Part shown: positions 37,030 through 45,750 of the stretch, piece after piece
How positions within the stretch are numbered: the first letter of the stretch is position 1
How the letters are laid out: each line of letters begins with the position of its first letter
Assembly: GCA_937138395.1 (NCBI GenBank)
Contig: CAKZPB010000117.1
Location: 1 to 64,000, forward strand
Reading direction: 5' to 3'
From: an uncultured Pseudomonadota bacterium
GTDB lineage: Bacteria > Pseudomonadota > Gammaproteobacteria > Xanthomonadales > Wenzhouxiangellaceae
Length of the DNA: 64,000 bases
The notes under the pieces: generated by a model
What the model saw: the letters and a program-made list of their open reading frames with translations, nothing else
The model's database searches: none
What the model was told of the DNA's origin: nothing
Made by a program: the position numbers and the translations under genes

Positions 37030-39927
37030 TCAATCAGCTGAATCAGTATTCAATGCAGCCATATTTTGATTGGCCAACTCAAGCATCGGTTCGAAACCCT
37101 GTTCTGCGGCGGTTTGAATAATCCAAAGCAGCTGCTGTTCAGCCAGTTCCGGTTCTGACACTCGGGCTCTAAGCAGCGCCATATTTAAATTCTTCAGTGC
37201 ATGCGGCGAAGCATCCAGTAACTGGCCAATCCACTGAAGCAATTCTTCAGCTTCGCTGGTCCGCCCCTGTTCAATCAGGCTATCGGCCTGCAGCAGCAGC
37301 GCATCGATTTGTGAGTACACATTGTTTTCTGCGCCGAACACATCGGCTAGCCGGCGCGCTTCCTGTTCGGCCTGAACCCGATTATCCAGCGCCAGCTGAA
37401 CCCGGGCCAGATCCAATTCAGACACCAGCTGCCAGTCGGGTGCAGATTCTCGCAGCTGGAAAGCGCGCTGAAAATACGTCTCAGCTGCCTGGAAATCCTG
37501 TTTGGCATACGCCAGCTCACCTCGCAGCGTTTCAATTTCCGCCGCACGGATAGGATTTTCGATAGCCAGGGCATCGAGCCTTTCAAGAAGCTCAGCACTT
37601 TCCTCATTACGGCCCATGTCGAGCATGATCGCACCTTGAGTTACATAGGCGCGTGCCTCGAACATGGTGCTGCCCTGGCTGGCGAACCGCTGGCCTGCAT
37701 CAAGGATCATCTGCTCAGCCAAGTTGAGATTTCCAAGCCGCCGGTGCACCAACGCCAGATTATAGGCCGTGCGTGCAGCATCGATTTCCGCTTCAAGCTG
37801 ACGAAACAACTCCAGCGCCTCAGTATTCAGTTCAATCGCGCGTTCAGTGGCACCACGTCGGCTGGCGAGGGCGGCAAGATTACCCAGCGTAATGGCTTGT
37901 CCGCGCAGATCTTCAATATCGACAAACGCTTCCAGTGCGCGTTCCAGAGCACGCTCGGCCTGATCGGATCGACCCTGGCGTGCAAACAAGGTGCCACGAT
38001 TGATCAGTGCGACCGCCTCGCCCTGGCGGTCGCCGATTTCACGATAGAACAGCGCGGCCTGGCCGAGGTTGGCCAGGGCTTCGTCGGGCCGACCATTCGA
38101 CATCAGCGTGATACCCAGATTGACGTGCGCCCGCGCCAGATTTCGCTGATCCCCAAGCCCAGTCAGCATCTCGATTGCAATATTCAATTGCTCCAGCGAC
38201 GAGTCGAGCCGACCGGACCTCTCCAGCGCCATGCCCCGCACGATTGCCGTTTCGGCCAGCCCTGGCTGTGAGTTGACTTGAGTAAATAGATCCTGTGCCT
38301 GATCGGCAATCGTCAACGCCTGTTCAAGATCACCCTGCTGGAACAGCAAACTGGCCTGGATCACTTTCAATTGGGCGCGAGCTGGCACCAGGTCATCCGT
38401 TGCCGGAATATCCGAGATTCGTTCAACCGTCGCCAATGCTTCGTCCACCCGACCGAGCTTGCGCAGGGCATCGGCTTCTAACGCCAGCGCTTCTGCCGCC
38501 ACCACGGGCAGCACAGCTTCAAGCGCCTGCCGGTAGGCATTCCGGGCGATGTCCAACTGCTGTTCGACCTGGTTTTCCGCACCGGCGAGTTCAGCCTGAA
38601 GCAGACCGATGCGCGGATCGTTTGGCATCTGGCGGTCGAGCAACTGCAGGGCTTCACCGGCTGTTTCAATTCGATCCGACTCGATCTGGGCATGAATCAT
38701 GCGGCGGATATTGGCCGGCTCTGGGAAGAACTGATTTAAGGCCTGGAGGCGGTCAGCGGCCAATTCGAAGTCGAAATCCAGGCGGGCGGCTGTAGCTTCA
38801 ATCGCCAGTCGGTTACGGCGGGGCCAGAGTTCGGTGGCCTGTAACGCGGCAGTAATGCGGGTTCGGGCTTCCAGAATATTACCCTGCTGGGCCAGTGCCT
38901 CGCTTTGCAATTGAATCAAAAATGGATCATTGATCTGCATATCGGGTATGGCCTTGATTGCTGCCACCGCTTCATGCCGATTGAGCAACGCCTGTGCCTG
39001 AAAAAATGTGCGCTGCAGATCCACTTCCGGTGGCAACAGCGAACGAACCGCAGCCGGTGTGATTTCCGGCAAAGACTCAATATCGAGCCAGTCACTGATC
39101 GCACCAGCCAATTCAGTGCTGATCAGACCAACATCAATGCGGTCATGTTCAACGGCCACCCGGGTCAACGGCTCATACTGGTCTGGTTTTTGAATCGTCG
39201 CAACCACTTCAATACCGCCGTCGGCCAGGAGGTTGAAGCTCGGCTCAATTTGATAATCTACTGCACCCTGAACAATCTCCGAATCGATCGATGACGCCGT
39301 CACATTCACGCCAGTTAATTGGCTCAGTGAATGGCCAAGAAACAGCTTCATTGCAGGTGGCAACCAGTCATCTGCATTGCTGTTGATCGCCTCACCCTGA
39401 TCGTCAAAATCGGCAATCGCAACGGTAATCGTAGGCTGGCGATTCGTCTGACGATCGGTATCCGGTGGAGCAAAATTGTTTGATGCCCACCAGGCCGCAA
39501 ACAATACGATGACCAAACCAGCGGCGAACAGCGGATTCGGGACTTTTATCCTTGGCGTTTGAGCCTGAGCTTGCCGCGATTCATGGGCAGTATTCCGGGT
39601 TGCCGAGGCATCTCCAGCATTGATCTCTGCAATGAACTGATAGCCAAGCCGGCGGCGCGTAGCGATAAATCGAGGCTTGCTACTCGAATCACCAAGTGCA
39701 ACGCGTAATTCCTTGATCGTTTGCGAAACGGAGCTGTCGGACGTGGCCTGATGCCCCCAAACCGCGTCCAGCAGATCGTTGCGGGAGACCACGGCCGGTG
39801 CCTGCTTCAGTAAATGACAAAGCACCGCAAAACTTTGCGGTCTGAGCATGATCGGCCCGTCCGGGCCGCTTAAGGATTTCTGATCAAAATCCAGCGCAAA
39901 ATCGCCGAACCGTATGATTGTCGTCAT
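37030..39927 (-). CDS. Membrane-tethered OmpR/PhoB-type transcription regulator with TPR sensor region
   Basis: 965 residues. Residues 3-101 are an OmpR/PhoB-type winged helix: LRPQSFAVLCHLLKQAPAVV, a recognition helix around SDSSVSQTIKELRVAL (63-78) and a wing RFIATRRRLGYQFIA. There is no receiver domain. A single membrane helix lies at about 132-149 (NPLFAAGLVIVLFAAWWA), the CadC/ToxR layout. The remaining 800 residues, predicted periplasmic, hold an alpha/beta region (about 165-280) and then many TPR units rich in Ala/Leu/Glu (such as NLGITLMSNGRPDEALANLG). It sits between the secreted-protein genes and is the obvious candidate to bind the 11-bp repeats at P1-P3. The stop lies 37 nt from the convergent 34320 gene. 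Signal sensed unknown. Confidence 0.9.
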   Translation of the reverse strand: MTTIIRFGDFALDFDQKSLSGPDGPIMLRPQSFAVLCHLLKQAPAVVSRNDLLDAVWGHQATSDSSVSQTIKELRVALGDSSSKPRFIATRRRLGYQFIAEINAGDASATRNTAHESRQAQAQTPRIKVPNPLFAAGLVIVLFAAWWASNNFAPPDTDRQTNRQPTITVAIADFDDQGEAINSNADDWLPPAMKLFLGHSLSQLTGVNVTASSIDSEIVQGAVDYQIEPSFNLLADGGIEVVATIQKPDQYEPLTRVAVEHDRIDVGLISTELAGAISDWLDIESLPEITPAAVRSLLPPEVDLQRTFFQAQALLNRHEAVAAIKAIPDMQINDPFLIQLQSEALAQQGNILEARTRITAALQATELWPRRNRLAIEATAARLDFDFELAADRLQALNQFFPEPANIRRMIHAQIESDRIETAGEALQLLDRQMPNDPRIGLLQAELAGAENQVEQQLDIARNAYRQALEAVLPVVAAEALALEADALRKLGRVDEALATVERISDIPATDDLVPARAQLKVIQASLLFQQGDLEQALTIADQAQDLFTQVNSQPGLAETAIVRGMALERSGRLDSSLEQLNIAIEMLTGLGDQRNLARAHVNLGITLMSNGRPDEALANLGQAALFYREIGDRQGEAVALINRGTLFARQGRSDQAERALERALEAFVDIEDLRGQAITLGNLAALASRRGATERAIELNTEALELFRQLEAEIDAARTAYNLALVHRRLGNLNLAEQMILDAGQRFASQGSTMFEARAYVTQGAIMLDMGRNEESAELLERLDALAIENPIRAAEIETLRGELAYAKQDFQAAETYFQRAFQLRESAPDWQLVSELDLARVQLALDNRVQAEQEARRLADVFGAENNVYSQIDALLLQADSLIEQGRTSEAEELLQWIGQLLDASPHALKNLNMALLRARVSEPELAEQQLLWIIQTAAEQGFEPMLELANQNMAALNTDSAD

Positions 39928-40351
39928 GGATTTTGAATCCGCATCTCAAATTCCCTCTTTGACGATTAGTGTATTCCATCCGCGCGATTGCGAGTCAGCA
40001 AATATGTCGATGCTGTGGCCATATCGAGTACGCCACTGTTTTCTCGGTTGTGCTGGCTTTGTGATTTAAGCATTTCGTCCACTCCAATAATGTCTTGCGC
40101 CCATCTTGAGTATTGTTTTTTTCTGGATCAAGTGCTGTTTGTACCCAACAAGGCTATCTTCCGTAAAAAAACCAATTGATACAGCAGGTTATACCTGGAT
40201 TTAACAAACCCTTCGATTCAATTTTCACGATAATTTCAACGCAATTACACGTTATCTGAGCTGATGCTGGCTAGCATCACTATCCAATAAACCGGGGTTT
40301 CTGACCAGGCATGGTGCCCGGCTCTTTACCGAGAATTAAGGGATTGTAGCG
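39928..40351. other. Divergent intergenic region between regulator and FG-GAP operon
   Basis: 424 nt, AT-rich relative to its neighbours. It holds promoter box P2 at 40224-40258. A 63-codon plus-strand frame at 39988-40179 has no family features and is not called. No copy of the repeat box is seen close to the regulator start, so autoregulation by the same element is not supported here. Confidence 0.65.
40224..40258 (+). promoter_or_regulatory. 11-bp direct-repeat activator box with -10 (copy P2)
   Basis: TTCACGATAAT and TTCAACGCAAT, then the half unit TACACGT and the -10-like TATCTG at 40253-40258. Distances between units (11 and 11 bp) and to the hexamer (29 bp from the first unit) equal those of P1 and P3. 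The start codon of the FG-GAP gene is 93 nt downstream. An extra TTCA lies at 40217. Confidence 0.82.
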
Positions 40352-43300
40352 ATGCTAGGGAAAAGCCTGAAGCGTGTTCAATTTAGCCTGACCGGCGTTC
40401 TGTTCAGTTTTGCATTCATGAACGTGCTGTCGGCCAATGAGCCGATCAATGGTCCAGTAGGGCCGGCGGCCGGGCTGGCTCTAATGCAGGGACAACAACA
40501 AGACCGTGGCACAACCGTCTTTGAACAGGCATTTTTGAAAGCGTCGAACGCAAACGCTGATGACAATTTTGGCGTCGAAATTGCGATCAATGAAGCTGGC
40601 ACCATCTTAGTTGTAGGTGCTCGCTACGAAGATAGTGATGGCAGTGGGCCTGAAGACAACTCCATCCAGGATGCCGGCGCAGCGTATGTATTCGAACGTC
40701 AAATCAATGGCGACTGGATTGAAACTGCCTACTTAAAACCATCATTACCCTATTTCCCTGGACCGGCTGGTTTCATCACTGGTTATCAGTTTGGGTTGGC
40801 AGTGGGTATTTCAGGTGAAACGATCGTCATTGGTGAACCATTCAGGGACATTGACGGCATTCAGGCCGGCATTGATTTTAACGAAGGCGCGGTCTACGTA
40901 TTTGAACCAGATGAAAACGGCGACTGGGTCGAAACGGATGTATTGCTCTCCTCGAGACCAAATCCAAGCCAGGATGAGTTCGGCACTGCGGTAGCCATTT
41001 CTGGAGATCGTCTGCTCATCGGTGCCCAGCGCGAAACTCGACCCGGCATCGGTCGCAATGGTTCGGTACGCGCCTACACCCGAAACAGCAATGGTCTATG
41101 GGAAGAAGAGGATGTCTTGTTTCCAGATGCAGAGCCTAGCGACATGTATTTTGGAAATAAGATCGCACTTGATAATAACCGCGCAATCATCAGCGCCCCG
41201 CTTGAAAGCAGCGATGGAAGTTCACCCAATGATCAGTCCAAACCGTTTTCCGGGGCTGCATTCATATTCGAGCGCGACCCAAACGGCCAGTGGGATCAAG
41301 TTGCCTACCTGAAAGCCAGCAACGTCGATGAAGATGATTCGTTTGGACAAAGTGTTGGTATATCAGGCAACGTTGCCGCTGTTGGTGCCAACAGTGAAGA
41401 TAGCGACGGTTCGGATCCAGGCAATAATACGTCTAATGCAGCGGGTGCAGTGTACATTTTTGAACCAAATGAATCTGGCGACTGGGTTCAAACTCAGTTC
41501 ATTAAATCGCCTGATCTTGATTCTTTTTCCCATTTTGGCTTTTCGCTTGACCTAGAAGACCAGTCACTTCTTGTGGGTGCCAATATTCATGAACAGCAAC
41601 AAGGCACCAGCTATCTATTTGCACAAAACGAGCAGAGTAGCTGGGTTTTTCAACAGCGAATTATCCCAGACATCAGGGGTTCTGGAGACCGCTTTGGGCA
41701 CCAAGTCGCCCGAGGTGGAGGACGTTTCCTGATCAGCAGTTGGTGGGAAAGCAGTGACCCTGACATCGGGCCTGGAGACAGCTCACTTACTCGATCAGGC
41801 GCAGTCTACTTATTCGGTTTGCCTGGCCTTACTGTTGGAGGGCAAGTCAGTGGCCTGATCGGTAATGGGCTGGTTCTTCGAAATACTCAAACCGATGATG
41901 ATGTATCCATCGTTACTAACGGCGATTTTACGTTTCCCGTTCCTTTGCAGGACGGCGAAAGTTATGCAGTCAGCGTATTGCAACAACCCGATAACCCCGA
42001 GCAGACCTGCACGGTCAGCGATGGCACGGGCATTCTTTCAGGGCAAGACGTGACCGACATTGATATCAATTGCGTACTGACCGAAACATTTACCTTAGGC
42101 GGTATAGCTACCGGAGTAAACTTCACCGGTCTCATGCTGCAGAACAATGGTAGTGATGACCTGACGATTATTTCTCCGGGCGGCCCTTTTACTTTCGACA
42201 CCGAGCTGGCCAATGGTGAAAACTATGAGGTCACCATCATTGAAAGCTCTATCGACCCAACGCATGTCTGCTCAGTAAGTAACGGCAGCGGCACCATCAA
42301 TAGCTCGGACGTCAGTGACGTGCTGGTCGAGTGTAGTTTCAGATCCACCTTTCCGATTGAAGCTGAAGTGACCGGCCTGACCGGCAGCGGATTGGTGCTG
42401 CAGAACAATGGTGGCGACGATTTGGCGATACCTAACAACGGCACCTTCCGGTTTGCGACTGAACTTGAACTGATGGACTCGTATTCGGTCACCGTAGCCA
42501 CGCAGCCAAGCAACCCGGCTCAGGCTTGTGTCGTTAACAACGGCAGCGGCATCGTGGGCGAGATCAGCATCATCACCGTCGAGGTGGTTTGCGAGACCGC
42601 TCAATATGAAATTGGCGGGATGGTTTCGGGCTTGCCTGCCCCGGGGCTGACGTTGTTCAATAACGGCACGGATTTCATCATGATCAATGCCGATGGCCCA
42701 TTCATCTTCCCGACGCTGCTTGAAGACGGTCAATCCTATAACGTTACTATCGGATTACAGCCAGAGGATCCTTCTGGTGGCGAATGTCTGGTCGCAAACG
42801 GCACGGGCATGGTTAACGGCATGAACGTGAATAATATTCAGGTTACCTGCGGCGTGCTTCCGACAACATTCAGTCTGGGTGGAACGGTGTCGGGGCTGAA
42901 AGGTATCGGTCTGGTGCTCCAAAACAATGGCACTGACAGCGAGATTATCAATCAGAATGGTCCGTTCAGCTTTTCAATAAGGCTCTCGGACAGCGAACCC
43001 TATACCGTCACAGTCGCATCACAACCTGATGGAGGCATAGAGCAGTGCCAGGTATCGAACGGTACTGGCGTAGTCGACGGGATGGATGTGACCGATATTC
43101 AAATCGACTGCACCGCGCTGATCGCAGACCTGACCATCAGTAAGACCAATGGGTTTGCGTTTGTCGACAACGGCGTATCAACAACCTGGTTTATCGAAAT
43201 CAAAAACGTGGGCGCGGTTGACATCATCGGCGCGACGCTAAGCGACCCGTTACCGGCCGGTGTGACCAACGCAAGTTGGAATTGCAGTGGCAGTGATGGC

Positions 43301-43543
43301 GGTATCTGCCCGAATGCCAACGGAAGCGGTAGCATCAATGAAGTCGTGGACTTATCAGTCGGCAGCACGCTGAGTTATGAATTCACCGCCACGGTCACAG
43401 CCATGGAAGGGAGTGTCATCAGCAATACCGCCACCATCACCCTGCCTCCTGCCCAAACCGATATCAATCCAGCCAACAACTCCGCCACCGACACCGACCC
43501 GGTCGGGCTGTTTGCCGATGGGTTTGAAGATGAACTGGATTGA
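40352..43543 (+). CDS. Secreted FG-GAP propeller protein with five carbohydrate-like repeats, DUF11 and DGFE tail
   Basis: 1063 residues. A signal peptide ends near VLSA. Residues about 50-480 form an FG-GAP/integrin-alpha-like beta-propeller of about seven blades, each with (D/S)FG..(V/L)A(I/L)...(I/V)VGA and AGA(A/V)Y(V/I)FE. Residues about 493-920 are five tandem repeats of about 85 residues built on (V/L)GG.VSGL.G.GLVLQNNGTD, FxFxxxLxDGxxYxVTV and C.VSNGTG. A DUF11-like domain follows, then DPVGLFADGFEDELD. Several acidic blade loops (DSDGSDPGNN) could bind calcium. It leads a two-gene operon under P2. No enzyme motif seen; adhesion or surface display is a guess from architecture. Confidence 0.85.
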   Translation: MLGKSLKRVQFSLTGVLFSFAFMNVLSANEPINGPVGPAAGLALMQGQQQDRGTTVFEQAFLKASNANADDNFGVEIAINEAGTILVVGARYEDSDGSGPEDNSIQDAGAAYVFERQINGDWIETAYLKPSLPYFPGPAGFITGYQFGLAVGISGETIVIGEPFRDIDGIQAGIDFNEGAVYVFEPDENGDWVETDVLLSSRPNPSQDEFGTAVAISGDRLLIGAQRETRPGIGRNGSVRAYTRNSNGLWEEEDVLFPDAEPSDMYFGNKIALDNNRAIISAPLESSDGSSPNDQSKPFSGAAFIFERDPNGQWDQVAYLKASNVDEDDSFGQSVGISGNVAAVGANSEDSDGSDPGNNTSNAAGAVYIFEPNESGDWVQTQFIKSPDLDSFSHFGFSLDLEDQSLLVGANIHEQQQGTSYLFAQNEQSSWVFQQRIIPDIRGSGDRFGHQVARGGGRFLISSWWESSDPDIGPGDSSLTRSGAVYLFGLPGLTVGGQVSGLIGNGLVLRNTQTDDDVSIVTNGDFTFPVPLQDGESYAVSVLQQPDNPEQTCTVSDGTGILSGQDVTDIDINCVLTETFTLGGIATGVNFTGLMLQNNGSDDLTIISPGGPFTFDTELANGENYEVTIIESSIDPTHVCSVSNGSGTINSSDVSDVLVECSFRSTFPIEAEVTGLTGSGLVLQNNGGDDLAIPNNGTFRFATELELMDSYSVTVATQPSNPAQACVVNNGSGIVGEISIITVEVVCETAQYEIGGMVSGLPAPGLTLFNNGTDFIMINADGPFIFPTLLEDGQSYNVTIGLQPEDPSGGECLVANGTGMVNGMNVNNIQVTCGVLPTTFSLGGTVSGLKGIGLVLQNNGTDSEIINQNGPFSFSIRLSDSEPYTVTVASQPDGGIEQCQVSNGTGVVDGMDVTDIQIDCTALIADLTISKTNGFAFVDNGVSTTWFIEIKNVGAVDIIGATLSDPLPAGVTNASWNCSGSDGGICPNANGSGSINEVVDLSVGSTLSYEFTATVTAMEGSVISNTATITLPPAQTDINPANNSATDTDPVGLFADGFEDELD
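41828..43116 (+). repeat. Five tandem ~85-residue protein repeats inside the FG-GAP protein
   Basis: In-frame repeats starting near residues 493, 577, 664, 749 and 834. Each carries a VSGL or related opening, LVLQNNGxD, a FxF...LxDG(E/Q)xYxV core, a Cys near the end of the unit (QxCxVxNGTG) and a second Cys at the boundary (I.CT/V.C). Two Cys per unit suggests one disulfide per domain. Unit sequences have diverged, so the expansion is not recent. Confidence 0.85.
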
Positions 43544-43600
43544 TCTTTTGCGATCCATCAATGCGCAGTCAAACTTTAATTTCATAGCAGGACGCTAATC

Positions 43601-45625
43601 ATGACGCCCTTAAAACGCACTCAACTGGTCACCGCATTGCAACTGGCCCTGGCGGTTGGCTTCAGCCATCACGCCATGGCCCAGCCTTTTCCGGCCGAAA
43701 TCAACCTGTCCGATCTGGACTCCAGCGATGGGTTCAGTATCGACGGCGAGGCCGACTATGATGCTTCGGGCTTTTCGGTCAGCGGCGCGGGTGATATCAA
43801 CGGGGACGGACTGGATGATTTGATCATCGGCTCTCCGTATGCCGACCGTGTGAATTACACCGTGGGTTCAGCACATGTTGTGTTTGGTTCCAGCTCTGGT
43901 TTCTCAAGCCCCACTGATCTCGGCAGTCTCAACGGCAGTAACGGCTTCGAGATGACCAATCAGGTCGGGTCTGATCAAGTCGCACGCTCAGTCAGTAATG
44001 CGGGCGATGTCAACGGGGATGGCATCGACGATGTCATCGTCGGCGCTGCCTATTCCGACCCGAACGGGAATGGCAATGCCGGACGCAGCTACGTGCTGTT
44101 CGGTAGCGATACCGGGTTTCCCGCTGAATTTGACCTCAACACGCTTGACGGCAGCGACGGTTTTTCCATCAACGGCGAGGCGGGCTACGACGAATCAGGC
44201 TTTTCGGTCAGCACGGCAGGCGACGTCAATGGCGATGACATCGACGACCTGATCATTGGCGCGCCGGATGCAGACCCCAATGGCAGCTATTCAGGCCGCA
44301 GCTATATTGTATTTGGCACGGATTCCGGTTTCAGCAGTGAACTGGAGCTCAGCAGCCTGTCGGGCAGTATCGGCTTTGCCATGAATGGCGAAACCGCATA
44401 CGACGGATCCGGGTATTCAGTCAGCACGGCCGGCGATTTCAACGGCGATGGCTTTGACGATGTCGTGATTGGTGCGCCAGGTGCGATGGGGAATGCATCG
44501 GGATCTGGACGCAGTTATCTCGTTTTTGGTGGCGCGGGCGTTCACACTGATTCTCTGAATTTAGGTCAGCTGGCGGGGTTTAAAGGGTTCATCATGGATG
44601 GCCAAGGCATGAGTGATGACACTGGCATTAGTGTGAGTGCTGCAGGTGACTTCAACAACGACGGGTTCGATGACTTGATTATTGGTGCCGACGGAGCCAC
44701 GGTAAATGGGCAAGGACAGTCCGGCAGAAGCTACATCGTATTCGGCACAGATCAGCTGATTTCCACACCCCTCAACCTCGGTGCGCTGAACGGCAGCAAC
44801 GGCATCATCATTCAGGGCGATCCGGGCGAGGACGAAAGTGCAAGCCTGGGACGTTCTGTGCATGGTGCAGGCGATATCAACGGCGACGGCATTGATGATG
44901 TGATCATTGGCGCGCCTGAGGCCGGCGTATATCCTGATCGAACGGGAAAAAGCTACGTAGTCTTCGGTACCGATTTAGCCCTGCCTGCCGTGTTGGACAT
45001 CAACACGCTCGACGGTATCAATGGCCTGGTGTTGAATGGTGAGGATAATTACGATTATTCCGGACATGCAGTCAGCGCGGCCGGGGACATCAACGGCGAC
45101 GGTATTGATGACCTGGTCGTCGGTTCGTACAGTTTCGAACCGGCTGGCGGCTACAGCCGGCCGGGTCGAACGTATGTGGTATTCGGCCGTCCGCTGCCCG
45201 ATCTTGCGGTCACGAAAAACAATGGCTTCGCCTTTGTCGACAGCGGCTTTTCAACCACCTGGCAGATCGAAGTCAGCAATCTGGGTGCCTCGGCCGTCAA
45301 CGGCGCCACCTTATCGGACACAATTCCCGCCGAGGCCGGCAACGCAAGCTGGACCTGCAGCGGCAGCGGCGGTGCGACCTGCCCGAATGACAGCGGCAGC
45401 GGCGATATCAATGAACTGATCAATCTTCCGCCCGGCAGTAGCCTCACCTACCAACTGACCGCAACCGTCACCGCGACAGAAGGGAACAGCATCAGCAATA
45501 CCGCCACTGTCACCTTGCCGGCCGGTTTAGGCGACAACAACCCGGCCAATAACAGCGCCACCGACACCGACCCGGTCGGCCTGTTTGCAGATGGCTTTGA
45601 AGATGAATTCAACCCCAAAGGCTAG
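43601..45625 (+). CDS. Secreted FG-GAP beta-propeller protein with DUF11 and DGFE tail
   Basis: 674 residues. A signal peptide ends near HHAMA|QPF. Residues about 30-530 hold seven FG-GAP blades with the calcium-type motif D(I/V/F)NGDG(I/L/F)DD(L/V)(I/V)(I/V)GA, each followed by GRSYVVFG. A DUF11-like domain (about 533-655) and the tail DPVGLFADGFEDEFNPKG are very close to those of the preceding gene. It starts 57 nt after that gene with no repeat box of its own, so it is taken as the second gene of the P2 operon. The repeat motif is that of integrin-alpha N-terminal propellers; ligand unknown. Confidence 0.88.
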   Translation: MTPLKRTQLVTALQLALAVGFSHHAMAQPFPAEINLSDLDSSDGFSIDGEADYDASGFSVSGAGDINGDGLDDLIIGSPYADRVNYTVGSAHVVFGSSSGFSSPTDLGSLNGSNGFEMTNQVGSDQVARSVSNAGDVNGDGIDDVIVGAAYSDPNGNGNAGRSYVLFGSDTGFPAEFDLNTLDGSDGFSINGEAGYDESGFSVSTAGDVNGDDIDDLIIGAPDADPNGSYSGRSYIVFGTDSGFSSELELSSLSGSIGFAMNGETAYDGSGYSVSTAGDFNGDGFDDVVIGAPGAMGNASGSGRSYLVFGGAGVHTDSLNLGQLAGFKGFIMDGQGMSDDTGISVSAAGDFNNDGFDDLIIGADGATVNGQGQSGRSYIVFGTDQLISTPLNLGALNGSNGIIIQGDPGEDESASLGRSVHGAGDINGDGIDDVIIGAPEAGVYPDRTGKSYVVFGTDLALPAVLDINTLDGINGLVLNGEDNYDYSGHAVSAAGDINGDGIDDLVVGSYSFEPAGGYSRPGRTYVVFGRPLPDLAVTKNNGFAFVDSGFSTTWQIEVSNLGASAVNGATLSDTIPAEAGNASWTCSGSGGATCPNDSGSGDINELINLPPGSSLTYQLTATVTATEGNSISNTATVTLPAGLGDNNPANNSATDTDPVGLFADGFEDEFNPKG

Positions 45626-45628
45626 CTA

Positions 45629-45646
45629 GCCTCCGCCGCAGGAGGC
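45629..45646 (+). terminator. Possible terminator hairpin after the FG-GAP operon
   Basis: GCCTCC and GGAGGC (loop GCCGCA) form a 6-bp GC-rich hairpin just past the 45625 stop, between two convergent genes. The following sequence is only weakly T-rich, so intrinsic termination is uncertain. Confidence 0.4.
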
Positions 45647-45750
45647 CTGGCGCCCTTGTGTTCGTTTAACGGGCAACAAAATCGATGGCTGGAAAAACCC
45701 TGCGTGTCGGCCAGGCTCAAGGCACCATGGGTACCCAGAGCCGAATACTT

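Noticed and set aside
39988-40179. 63-codon plus-strand frame upstream of the FG-GAP operon
   Set aside because: Non-ATG start, no ribosome site, no domain; lies in an AT-rich divergent regulatory region.
41828-43116. Possible DNA-level tandem repeat or CRISPR-like pattern
   Set aside because: Periodicity is at protein level, units are about 255 nt, in frame and diverged.
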